From contig NC_057925.1 of NCBI RefSeq assembly GCF_018873765.1, positions 57,920,970 through 57,984,969 of the forward strand: 64,000 nucleotides of DNA. Direction: 5' to 3'. Below, piece after piece: positions 22,001-34,000 of this stretch (its first letter is position 1; each line of letters opens with the position of its first letter). Source of the DNA: Telopea speciosissima (Eukaryota; Streptophyta; Magnoliopsida; Proteales; Proteaceae). The notes under the pieces were generated by a model, which was not told where the DNA came from, made no database searches, and was given only the letters and a program-made list of their open reading frames with translations. The translations under genes were made by a program, and so were the position numbers.

Positions 22001-25000
22001 AGATGACTACCTGAGCAAATGGAGCAATAACAACATTGAGAATTTTAAATATTTTGGGTGGGGGGGGGGGGGGGCGGGAAATGATGAGAGGAAAGAAATG
22101 GCCAAGTTCCCGCTGGTTATAGAGAAAGAAAAAAATGCTTACAACTGAATGACCAACAAGTTCAAGTTGGGTATGTGGTACAAGGCATTCACCAATTGTT
22201 GGAGGAATTCCATCTGAACCTGAAAGTAATCCAATCCAGATTATATAAAAGAAATAATAACCAATGAATATATCATATATTACAAAGCATATCAATAGGA
22301 AAATCTACAAGCAATTTCACAAGCTCAAAGAACCGAGAAAGAAAATGAGACCAGGAAAAAGGACAAATAGCATTTAAACTCGTCCTTTATAGAATGTAGT
22401 TCCAATCATTTCTCATTGGTGCATTTCTACCGGACGACCAGAGAAATCCTGATTTGTCATGTCAACTGGTCATTTCTAACTCTTGGTTAAAAAAATGTGA
22501 CAAGTCCCTTGAATGTTTTAGCACAAAATGCTTTATCTGCAAAACAAGCCATCAGAGAACAGTTTGGCAGCACATTACCAAATCAAAAAAAGTTAAAAGG
22601 AAAAAGATTCTCCCAAAAGGGTGAAATGTTTATAGAAAAGGAATTTATTTAGAAGTAACCAATGAAGAAGTTGGGTGTCAAACTGATGTAGATCCCAGCC
22701 CCATGCATGGCTGACATACAATCGAAGGAAGAAGATCCAGTCCAGCCAAGACCAGTCAGCTCGAGTCTAACCAGTCCCTAACTTTGGGACAGAATTGGAC
22801 CAGCCAATTTGTCTCCATCAAGCCATTCCCTAAGCAGCTTCTCGGCAGCAGCTTCTCCTCAACAGCTTGTAAGCAGCTTCTCAGCAAGTATTTACTAGTG
22901 TTCACTTGGCTAAGCCCTCACTATATATAGAGGCCTTATTGTAAGTTTTAGATAGAATGAAAGAAAAAAAATGAAGTTTGTTTTTGCAAACCATTGTCCT
23001 GAGAAAGGCTAAGAGATCAACTGAGAGAGTTGAGAGTGAGAGACCCACGGCTGAGATAGCCCTCTATCCCCATTTCCCTTCTATCCCTCCGTCTTCTCTT
23101 CTATCTTCTGTTTTCTTTGCTGATTTGTTCCCTTAATCTGAAGTTTATTGATTAAGATCAAGATCCTGCATGGGGTTAGATCATTCGTGATTTAACCTTA
23201 CATTACAAACAGGAGCAATATAGTTCCACCAGTTGAAGATGCAAGTAAGCCGACTAGACAAGGACCCAGAAAATAGTGATCCAGGTTCCAAGGAAAAACA
23301 AACCTGACAAGATCTCCTTGGCTAGGCATCCTTTTAGTAACTTAGAAGCAAATGAGTCAATGTCAAACATGGCCATGAAATAATAGAGACATTGAACCCC
23401 CCCCCCCCCCCAACCCTACATCCACCCAAAACAAAAAAGATAAGCTAACTCCCACGAACAGTCTATTCCCTTGCCCTAGATACAACTTGGACATAATTTG
23501 TCTGCGTCATGTGAGGAGGACATACCCAGAGAAGCTCATATATAAACGTTACAATAACAACAGTGAAGACTACACTCCTCGCAGGGTTGATGTGTTTACA
23601 TGGGCTGTTTCTTTGGACAAAGTGTTTCAGTCTATAGAGTATTTAAACTCGCCATTAGACGCTCTTTATGCAAATGCAATATGGAAGCAACAGACCTTTT
23701 GTGCTCCCTTCTCAGCTGAAGTTAATATTCACTTCCTGGCCTTCTCTGGAGCATAATCCAAATGTGCTATGATTTAGTGGATAATTGTTGCTGTTTAGAT
23801 TTCTTGTAGGTCATGGAAGGAGAAGAAGCGGCATATGTTTGATGAATAGTTTGAAACCTGACCTTACATGATAGCTGTTATTGGTCTGTATATTATAACA
23901 TGGGCAACAACTACAAATGAATTATAAGACCTGGAAGTTTTCCTGGGGGTATCTTACAGCTGTGGCAATTATTCAAGGATGACTGACAAAGAGATGGGAA
24001 CAGCTTCTTCTTGCACACTTCTAATTTTTAATCCTTTCTTTTATTTTTTTGGAGCACACTGTTAGACAGGTCATTTCTATATGTTCGGTTACAAACCCCT
24101 CCCCCCCCCCCCCCTTAAAAAAGTTCTACATGTTCATTTTAACATTTTTTTCCTGTTGTCCTAACAAAAAGAAGTAATTCGTACTTTCAGACAAATACAA
24201 CCAAGATGAGCAGGTTTACAAAACCCAACAAAGGTTTCCACATTTTTCCATTGAGACCAATTAGCCACATCCTTCCTGATGAGGTAGGTGTTGAAGGATT
24301 TGGGATTGACCTGGTTCGGTTCGGTTCTCTTTAGTTCCCTTGTTGAAGTGTGTAATGTAACTAGGTATACTAGAGTGTCTAGATTCATTATGCACATGTT
24401 AATTGTGCTTGAGTAAATCTTCCATATTTGTAATTATCCTAGATTATAAATAAAGTAGTGGCCTCTGTCATCTTGACAAGCCAAATCATTCTCTTTCTCT
24501 TTCTTTTTCTTTTTCTCAACTTAGTATCAGAGCGCCAAAAAACCCTACAAAAAATAATTTTGTTTTTTTCCACCGCCGCTGCCAGTAGAGCACCACCACC
24601 GATCTCGAGGCTCTGGCCTCACCGCGTCAGACATGGTTGACTGAACATGCACCAGCGCATGTCGTACCATGTATGACAGTCTCTAACAACCACTGATCGC
24701 CATTGCCACCTATATCCGCCACCACCATTCGGCTCCAATGGCCGCTCCATCACTGCCTTTGCGCCTCCCAGGGCCCTTGCCCTCTGTCCGCATCTACTAG
24801 GGCCCTGCCCTAGCCCACTAGTGATCGTCTAAGGGCCTCCAGCCCCCTGTCGAACAAAACCAGGGGCCTCCGCCCACTGCTGCCGACCTCCAGGGGCCTC
24901 TCGCTCCCTGCTGCCGACCTCCAAGGGCCTCTTAATGGGGGACCGGAAAGGAGAAAGAAATCAGAATTGCAAGGGGGGAAGAGAAGAAACCGTGACAAGA

Positions 25001-28000
25001 AGAAGAAAGGGGGGGGGGGGGGAGAGAAGAGTGCTCACGCACACAGCCTTAGGCTTCAATTCATTCTTCAATAATCTCAATACGTTGGTTACAAGCATAT
25101 AAATTAGAAAATAAAAGATTTAAACAAGGAAACAACTATTCTAGGACAACTTAACAAAAAAAAAGATAATCTAAAACTTACTAAAACTCATCCTATGAAT
25201 CCTACCCAAATTAAAAGATTTCCTTACATAATTATCCAAATAAAATAAATAATAAAATTCTAAATATCTACCAGGAAAACCATACTTGGATCCAGTTCAT
25301 CTCCGTGTAACTGGGTTTGGGTCGGTCCAAGGTAGTGCACTAGTTGGGTTGGCCCGGTCCAAGATTCTCCTTCATCAATTCTCTCGGAGTTCAGAAAAAC
25401 TCGTCCATGAGTTTTGTAGAACGAGAGAATCAAAAACTTGCGATTGACGTCAACTATCAGTCCACGTCCAACTTTGTATAAAATCCACGAGCTGAAATTC
25501 TTGATTGAAGTAACCATGGGAAAGCACATATTCAAATGGATCAACTAAACGATCAACAGCCACGATTTCTTGATGTTCATGGGCCAATGGCATTGCCTGG
25601 ATTAAAATCTGATCCGTTACGATTTCTTGATGTTCATCAGCCAACGGCATTGCCTGGATTGAAATCTGACCATGGAATTTCAATTCTTCGATCGGACTGT
25701 TGATTTCATTGTGATCTTCAACTGCTTGGGTTGAAATCTGATCATGGAATTTCAATTTTTCGATTGGATCGTTGATTTCATTGTGATCTTCAACCGCCTG
25801 GGTCGAAATCTGATCATGGAGCTTTAACTCGGCCTTCAACAATTCATGGTTTGCTTGAAGGGCTCTTATGACTTTGTCATGTTTTTGGAGCTTTAATTCA
25901 GTCTTCAACCATTCATGGTTTGCTTGAAGGACTCTTATGGCTTCGTCATTTTGTTGAAGTATTCTGGTCCACTGTTCATGACTCATTTGGGTAGTGGATT
26001 TAAAGAGAAGAAAAGAAATATGGTGTATTGATGGGTGGGGAGGGGTAAACTTGAAAACTAATAAAATTAGAGGAAAAAAAAGAAATGAGAGAGAAAGACG
26101 AGGGTATTATGGGGAACAAAAATAATAAAAAAAAAAAAAGGAAACATAAAGGAACCGTAAGAGGGAGGGGTATACTTGGAATAAAACGAAAATAAGGGAA
26201 ATCAGAATTAGATTAAAAGGGGATGACAGTTTAGGAAATAAATATAAAAAAAAAAAGACACAAGCAAAAAGAGGAACCGTAGGTTTACCCAACAGTCCTA
26301 TTTGGAGTCTGCTACTCCAGAGAACAGTGAGGAATGGAGTTTGACGGTGTGTTGTGACTGTGGACAGAGCAGTTTGAGTTCGATTAGGACTCGACGACTT
26401 AGACGAAGAGGCGGTGATGTCAAACAACGGTAACTTCGACCTCAACGATGGAACCAGGTATGATTCCTATGTCTCTCTCTCTCTTCTTTTCTTTTGTTTG
26501 GTTCGCTGCTTCTCTTCTAGATTTTTTTTTTTTTCTGGTTCTCTTCGTCTCTTCTTGATTCTTTCTTTTTTTCTTTTTTTTTTTTGGGTTTCTGGTTGCT
26601 GGTGGAATACGAGGGCGAGGGGAAGGGAATCGATTGAGGAAGGGAAAAATAAGGCAAGGGTTGTGGGAGCTTGTCGCTGGAATTGACAGTGGCCTTTTCT
26701 TTTCTTTATGGAACTGCTGGGGAATGGGAAACTGAAATGGAAGGATGGACTGGGGTAAGGTTTCAGCGGCAGATTGGAGAGAGAGGGTTGATGCGGGAAA
26801 GGGGCAGAGACGATTTTTTTTTTGGTTCGCTGTTACAGCGAGGAAGAAAGGAAAGGGAAGGTGGTTGAGTTTTGCTAAGAGGTTGGAATCGAATGGGAGT
26901 GGCGGTCGCTGGAGTCGAAGGGTGTTTTTTTTTTTCACTGTACCTCAGAACAGTAACAGGAAAGAGAGAATAGGGAAGAAAAGAAAGGAAGAAGAATAGA
27001 ATGGGGAAGAGAGGGAAAGAGGAAGATGGGATCCTTCGGCTTTGATACCAGATAATGGGGGACCGGAAAGGAGAAAGGAAAAGCTAGAAAGAAATCAGAA
27101 TTGCAGGGGGAAGGGGGGAAGAGACGAAACCGCGAGAAGAAGAAGAAGGGGGGGAGAGAAGAGTGCACACGCACACAGCCTTAGGCTTCAATTCATTCTT
27201 CAATAATCTCAATACATTGATTACAAGCATATAAATAAGAAAATAAAAGACTTAAACAAGGAAACAACTATTCTAGGACTTTTAACCAAAAAAAGGCAAT
27301 TTAAAACTTACTAAAACTCATCCTATGAATCCAACCCAAATTAAAAGATCTCCTTACATATTTATCCCAATAAAATAAATAATAAAATTCTAAATATCTA
27401 CCAGAAAAAAACCATATTTGGATCCGGTTCATCTCCATGCAATTGGGTTTGGGTCGGTCCAAGGTAGTGCACTAGTTGGGTTGGTCCGGTCCAAGATTCT
27501 CCTACATCACCTCTTGCTCCCTGCTTCCAACCTCCAAGGCCTCCTGCCCCAGTCGCCCGCCAGCCTCACCTGGCTTTGCCACCCTGCGCCAGTTCCATTG
27601 TGGCCCCTGCTGCCTCTACTTAGGCCTCCATGGCCTCCTGCCTCTTTGCCTAAGCTCCGCCTGGCCTGCCTGTGCTTCTCTAGCCTTCATTTGCACACCT
27701 CTGTTGTGTGCTTGGTCTTTTGTGCTTGCTGCCACTGCTTCGTTAGAATCTTTTTCCTTTTATGTGTTGTGAGTAATGACTTTCTTCCCAACTTTAGTGC
27801 ATTTGTTTGGTCCTTTTAATGGAGGGTTCTAGCATAACAATTGGTACTAGGAGCGGCGACCTGAGTCGCCCTACTGCCCCTCACCATCATCACTCTCTCC
27901 AACCAGGACCCATTAAGTTGAATGAATCAAATTACCTCGCATGGTCTCATGCCTGCCTCCTTACCATTCTTGGTAATCATTTTTTGGGCTATATTACTAG

Positions 28001-31000
28001 TGACACACCAATGCCCACTGAAACTCCAGTTATGGATAACTGGTTAGCTAATGATGCCCTGATCATGTCGTTCCTATTGAACTCCATGGAGTCTTCCATT
28101 GGTTCCAGCTTTGTCCTCCTTAATTCAGCCAAGGAGTTATGGGATGCTGCGAAGCACACTTACGGTCAAGCCAACAACTATGCCCAAATCTATGAAATTT
28201 GTCGTCAAGCTCAAGAAACTAGACAGGACTTTTCTGTGTCTGCCTATTACTCTGCTCTTATGACATTATGACAACAATTGGATTTCTATCATCTTGTTAC
28301 CGTGACCAGCCCCATTGATGCAGCCACATTTGTGAAGGAACGTGAAATGAAACGAGTATATGCCTTCCTCATTGGATTTAATCCTGAGCATGATCAGATA
28401 CGCATTCAGGTTTTGAACAGGAGAACATTCCCTACACTACTTGAAGCCTACAATATTATTCAGCATGAGCATCATCGCCGTTCTGTCTTGATGCCTCCTA
28501 CTTCCCCTCCTCGCTCTGCTCTAGTTACTACACCACAGTCCTCTTTACCTCTGGACAGTGCTGATTCGGTTAGCAAGGCTGGTACTTCTCGTGATCCCGT
28601 AAAATGTGACCACTGTGGCCACCCACGTCACGCTCAAGAAACTTGCTGGAAATTACATGGTAGTCCCAAAGGGGATGAGAAGGGCGGAAAATCTGGTTCT
28701 ACTCATCCTCAAGCTCACTTAAATGAGACTACAGAGGTCATTGCTGGTACTCTATCTATGTCTGCAGAACAACTTGTGACTCAGTTCCAACATATGGTGA
28801 CTCAGCTTGGTTCTGCCTCTTCTACCACGGCTTCCTCTACCTCACCTGCTTCTCATTTAGCCCAGTCAGGTATTTTTCCTGCATCCTCTCATACTGACTT
28901 TTCGTGGCTAATTGATTCTGGAGCCTCAGATCATATGACCCGCTCCTCGGACTTGTTTGCCTCTTATAACCCCTTGTTTGGGCAAGGACAAGGTCTGAGT
29001 TTCTGATGGTTCTCTTTCTGCTATTTCCGGTAAAGGGTCTACCTCATGCTCTTCCTAGTGCAGTCAAAGATTGGCTGCTGCCAGGGTTGATTCTGGTTCA
29101 ATGGAAGGTAAAGAAAGGGGCCACGGTTGGAGGTTTTAATGTAGAGAAAGGCTGCAAATGAAGGGGAATGAAAGGATAGATTGTGATGAAGATGTGATTG
29201 GTGGTGGGTATGATAAGGATGATGGTTGAAGTTGAAAATAAGGAAAAGAAGATAAACAGAAATTAAAAGATAATTTTGGCTGCTAGAGATCCACTAGAGC
29301 CCACTGTAGGATTCCACCTAGGTCCACCAAAAGAGATCCACTTTTGAATGTAGTTGCTGAGATCCACAGCCCACCTGAGTCCACAGGATATGGTCCTTCA
29401 AGAGGAGAGTTCTTTTTCTTTTTTTTCAATTCTGGCTGCAGAAACAGCCTCCACGAATTCTATTTATAGGGGAGGAAAAGCTTCAGTTGAACCTTTGATT
29501 ACATGCTAATAAATAGACTGTTGGAATTCCCAAGCTAGATAGAATTACAACACCTAGGAACAACCGCCCATACATAGAAACAATCCCCCAAAAATCTAGC
29601 AACTAATTCCCATACATAGGAACTACAAACAAGAATAATAAATCTACCTAGAGAAATGAAAAGTCACAAACTGCTGTTCACTTGTAGGGCCAAATTTGGC
29701 CACCCAAGGAGTCCACGAAATTGCTGTAAGGGCCAGAGTTACTTCAGTCCAGGCTGGACAGAACTGGGCTGGACTTGAACCTGGGCTGGGCTCGAACCTA
29801 CCGGATGTTCTGCATCAGTCCTACTCTACAACCCGGCCCCACTTAGTTGAATGGATCGAATTACTTAGCCTGGTCTCGCGCCTGCCTCCTTACCATCCAT
29901 GATAATCATTTTTTAGGCTATATTAATGGTGATACCCCTATGCCCACTGACTCTCCAGCCAAGGACAATTGGTTAGCTAATGACGCCTTGATCATGTCAT
30001 TCTTGTTGAACTCCATGGAATCCTCCATTAGTTCCACATTTGTCCTTCTCAACTCAGCCAAGGAGTTATGGGATGCTGCGAAGAATACTTATGGTCATGT
30101 CAGCAATTATGCCCAAATTTATGAAATTCGTCGTCAAGCTCAAGAAACTAAACAGAAGGATCTCTTTGTGTCTGCCTATTATTCTGCCTTAATGACTTTA
30201 TGGCAACAATTGGACTTCTATCACCCTGTTACCATTAGCAGCCCTACTAATGCTGCCACGTTTGCGAAGGAACGTGAAATGGAACGAGTCTATGCTTTCC
30301 TCACTGGTCTTAATCCAAAGTATGATCAAATAAGGATTCAAGTTCTCAACAGGAGTACCTTTCCAACTCTACTTGAAGCCTATAATATGTTTCAGAATGA
30401 GGATCACTGCCATACTATCATGATGCCTCCTACAGCACCACCTCAGTCTTTATTACTACAACACAGACGTCTTTACCTCTGGATATTGCTGGTTCTACTC
30501 ATCCTCCAGTTCAATGTGACTACTGTGGCCGCCCTCGTCATACTAGGGAGACTTGCTGGAAATTACATGATCGTCCCAAAGGGGGTGGAAAGGACGGGAA
30601 AGCTGGTTCTACTCGTCCTCTGGCTCAGGCACACTTGATTGAAACTTCTAAGGCTACTAGTACTTCACCTATGTCTGCAGAACAACTTGTGACTCAGCTC
30701 CAACGTATAATGACCCAGATTGGCTCTTCCTCTTCTACCACGGCTTCCTCTCCATCCCCTGCTTCACATTTAGCCTAATCAGGTATTTTTCTTACCTCTT
30801 CCCATACTGATTCTTCGTGGCTACTTGATTCTGGAGCCTCAGATCAAATGACCAGCTCCTCGGACCTGTTTACCTCTTATACCCCTTGTCCGGGCAAAGA
30901 TAAGGTTCAGGTCGCTAATGGTTCACTATCTGCTATTTCTGGTAAAGGGTCTATCTCCTGCACTCCTAGTATTTATTTATCTTCTGTCTTACATGTTCCC

Positions 31001-34000
31001 GATCTTTGAGCCAACTTGCTTTCCATTCACCATCTTACTACTAACCTTAATTGTTCTATGCACTTCTTTTCTTCTCATTGTGTTTTTCAAGACCTAGCAA
31101 CGGGGGCAACAATTGGATATGGTAGAGTGCGGGATGGTCTTTACTAATTGGAACCATATGATACTGCTCCCTCCCCGGTTTCAGCTCATATTACCCGTGG
31201 AGACAGTGCTCTCTGACAGCTCCATCACTGGCATCGCCTTCTCGGTCACCCCTCTTTCTATATTTTACATCGTTTGTTTCCTTCTTTATTCAAACAATGT
31301 AACTTGGATCACTATAACTGTGATATCTGTGAACTTGCTAAGTACACTCGATCCTCATATTTTTCTAGTGATAATAAAAGTTTGATTTTTTTTCTCTATT
31401 ATTCATTCTGACTTATGGAGTCCTTCTCGAATAGTTGCTCGGGGTGGGTTTCAATGGTTTATCACTTTTATTGATAACTACACTCAATCAACCTGGATCT
31501 ATATTCGTTCTCTTGTTTTCAGTCTTTTCACAAGATGATCCAAACTCAGTTCAATGCTTAGGTTAAAGTTCTTTGCAGTGACAATGGGACGGAATACACT
31601 GATGGCTCTTTTCTCCAGTATCTCGATACCTATGGAATTCTCTCCCAAACCTTCTGTGTCCGCACACCTGAGCAAAATGGTATCCCCAAACGAAAGAACC
31701 GCCATCTTCTGGAGGTCACTCACTCTCTGATGTTTACCACTCAGGTTCCTAAGTGTTTTTTGGGTGATGTTGTGCTTACTGCTGCCTTTCTTATTAATAG
31801 AGTTCCTTTTGCTGCTCTTGATTTCCAAACACCAGCCAGCCAGCTTCCTGATCCCACCATTGCTTCTCATCTTCCTCCTTGTATTTTTTTTTGGGTGTGT
31901 CTGCTTTGCCCACAACTCTTCCCCTTCTCGGTCAAAACTTGACCCAAGGGCTTTCAAGTGCATCTTCCTTGTGTATTATGCTTCTCAAAAAGGTTATAAG
32001 TGTTATCATCCTCCCTCCAAAAAATTGTTTGTTACAATGGACATGACTTCTCATGCGGACGAACCTTATTACCAGTCGTCTCTTTAGGGGGAGACCCTAG
32101 AAGAAGAGAATCCTTGGTCTCCTTTTGTCATTGATATTGTTCATCTTTAGGGGGAGCACACTGATGAGATTAATGCTAAACAAAAGGATTTCACCATCTA
32201 CTCCAGACATAAGAGAAAGACTATCCCAAACATACCATGTTCATCTACGCCTCCCGAGAAGGTTCTACCAATCCAAGCAACTGGTAATGAATCTCCTCAT
32301 AATCCTAATGATCCCCAATTGCTCTTAGAAAAGGAGTGAGGGATTGCACCAAACACCCTATTTCCAACTTTGTATCTTATAAGTCATTATCCCCTCCTAC
32401 TGTGCCTTTGTTTCTTCTCTGTCTCCTATGTCTGTTCCACTGGTTTGGAAGAAAGCTCACAGACCCAAAATGGAAGAATGCCATGGTAGAGGAGATGCAA
32501 GCCTTAAAGAAAAATGATACTTGGGAACTTGTGCCTTGTCCTAATGGAAAGAAGCTAGTTGGATGCAAGTGGGTATTCATAATAAAGCAAAATGCAGATG
32601 GAACCATTACGCGTTATAAGGCCATACTGGTTGCCAAAGGATTCACTTAGACCTATGGCATTGATTACCAAGAAACGTTTGCCCCAGTAGCAAAAATGAA
32701 CTATGTTCGAGCCTTGTTATCTTGTGCTGCAAACATGGGATGGGACCTTCAGCAATTGGATTTGAAAAATGCCTTCCTCCCGGCTTTAAATCATCAGCTA
32801 CAATCGGGAAAGTGTGTAGACTCCAAAAATCACTTAATGGATTGAAACAGTCTCCCCGTGCCTGGTTCAGCAGATTTTAGAAGGCTATGCTGAAGTTTGG
32901 CTTCAAACAAAGTAATGCGGATCATACCCTATTTGCCAAGCACAGAACTGGCAAAGTCACTGCACTTATTGTTTATGTAGATGATTTAGTAATCACTGGA
33001 GATGATCAGGATGAAATCTCCCTTCTAAAGACTCGACTAGCAACAGAGTTCGAAACTAAGGACCTAGGGCACCTCAAGTACTTTTGGGGAATTGAAGTAG
33101 CTAGATCCACTACAGGAATCTTCATTTCCCAAAGGAAGTATGTCCTAGACCTTCTTGAAGAGACTGGGATGCTCGGTTGCAAGCCGTAGATTCTCCCATT
33201 GAAGTTAATCACTAACTCAGCGGCACTAGTGGTAACTCAGTAGAAAAAGAGTGATATCTACATCTCGTTGGCAGACTTATATATTTGTCTCACACCAGGC
33301 CAAACATTGCCTATGCCGTAGGAGTTGTCAGTCGTTTTCTTCATGATCCGAAGACTGTACATCTTGAGGCAATTTACAGAATTCTTCGATATTTAAAGTT
33401 AGCTCCTGGAAAGGGTATTCTATTCTCAAATAATGGGAACCTGAAGTTAGAAACCTTTACTGATGCTGACTAGGCTGGCTCCATTGATGATCGAAGATCC
33501 GCTTTAGGGTATTATAGATTCCTTGGAGGGAATTTGATAACTTGGAGAAGCAAGAAGCAATTTGTGGTTTCCAAGTCCCATGCTGAGGCAGAATACAAGG
33601 CTATGGCACAAGGGATTTGTGAACTTATTTGGTTGAAGAAACTTCTCTAGGATTTGGGAGTTGCACCGGAAGGACGTCTGAAACTCTACTGTGACAATAA
33701 AGCTACAATCAGTATAGCTCATAACCCTGTTCAGCATGATAAGACAAAACACGTTGAAATTGATCGACACTTCATCAAGGAGAAGATTGAAGAAGGTCTA
33801 ATTTGCACTCCATTTGTTACAACTGAAAACCAACTGGCCGATGTTTTCACTAAAGGCTTAACGGTTAAATCCTTCCATCCAATTATCTCCAAGTTAGGCA
33901 TGTAGGATATCTATGCACCAGCTTGAGGGGGAGTCTTAAAGGATGACCCATCAATCCGTGACCCTGGCCCGGATACATTAAAGTGTCCAGGTTCATTATG

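Larger units (their letters stand above)
24933..27509 (-). mobile_element. Non-autonomous LTR retrotransposon (element 2), complete and nested
   Basis: LTRs at 24933-25377 and 27053-27509 begin TAATGGGGGACCGG and end CATCA on the + strand. A perfect target duplication CCTCT flanks it (24928-24932 and 27510-27514). On the - strand the primer site TGGTATCAAAGCC (27050-27038) follows the 5' LTR; the 3' LTR is preceded by a purine-rich stretch ending CCGAGAGAAT. The target is the leader of the Copia element: CTCCCTGCTGCCGACCTCCAAGGG on the left and CTCCCTGCTTCCAACCTCCAAGGC on the right are themselves copies of a repeat in that leader. There is no gag-pol; only an orphan frame at 25378-25986. Its LTR body resembles that of element 1. 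Confidence 0.9.

Noticed and set aside
23487-23756. 89-codon + strand frame in the NF-YA intron
   Set aside because: No recognised motif, and no splice or promoter context; probably retroelement debris.
26414-27174. Several frames of about 80-170 codons around the 5' part of element 2
   Set aside because: They arise in purine/pyrimidine-biased leader DNA on both strands and are not shared with element 1.
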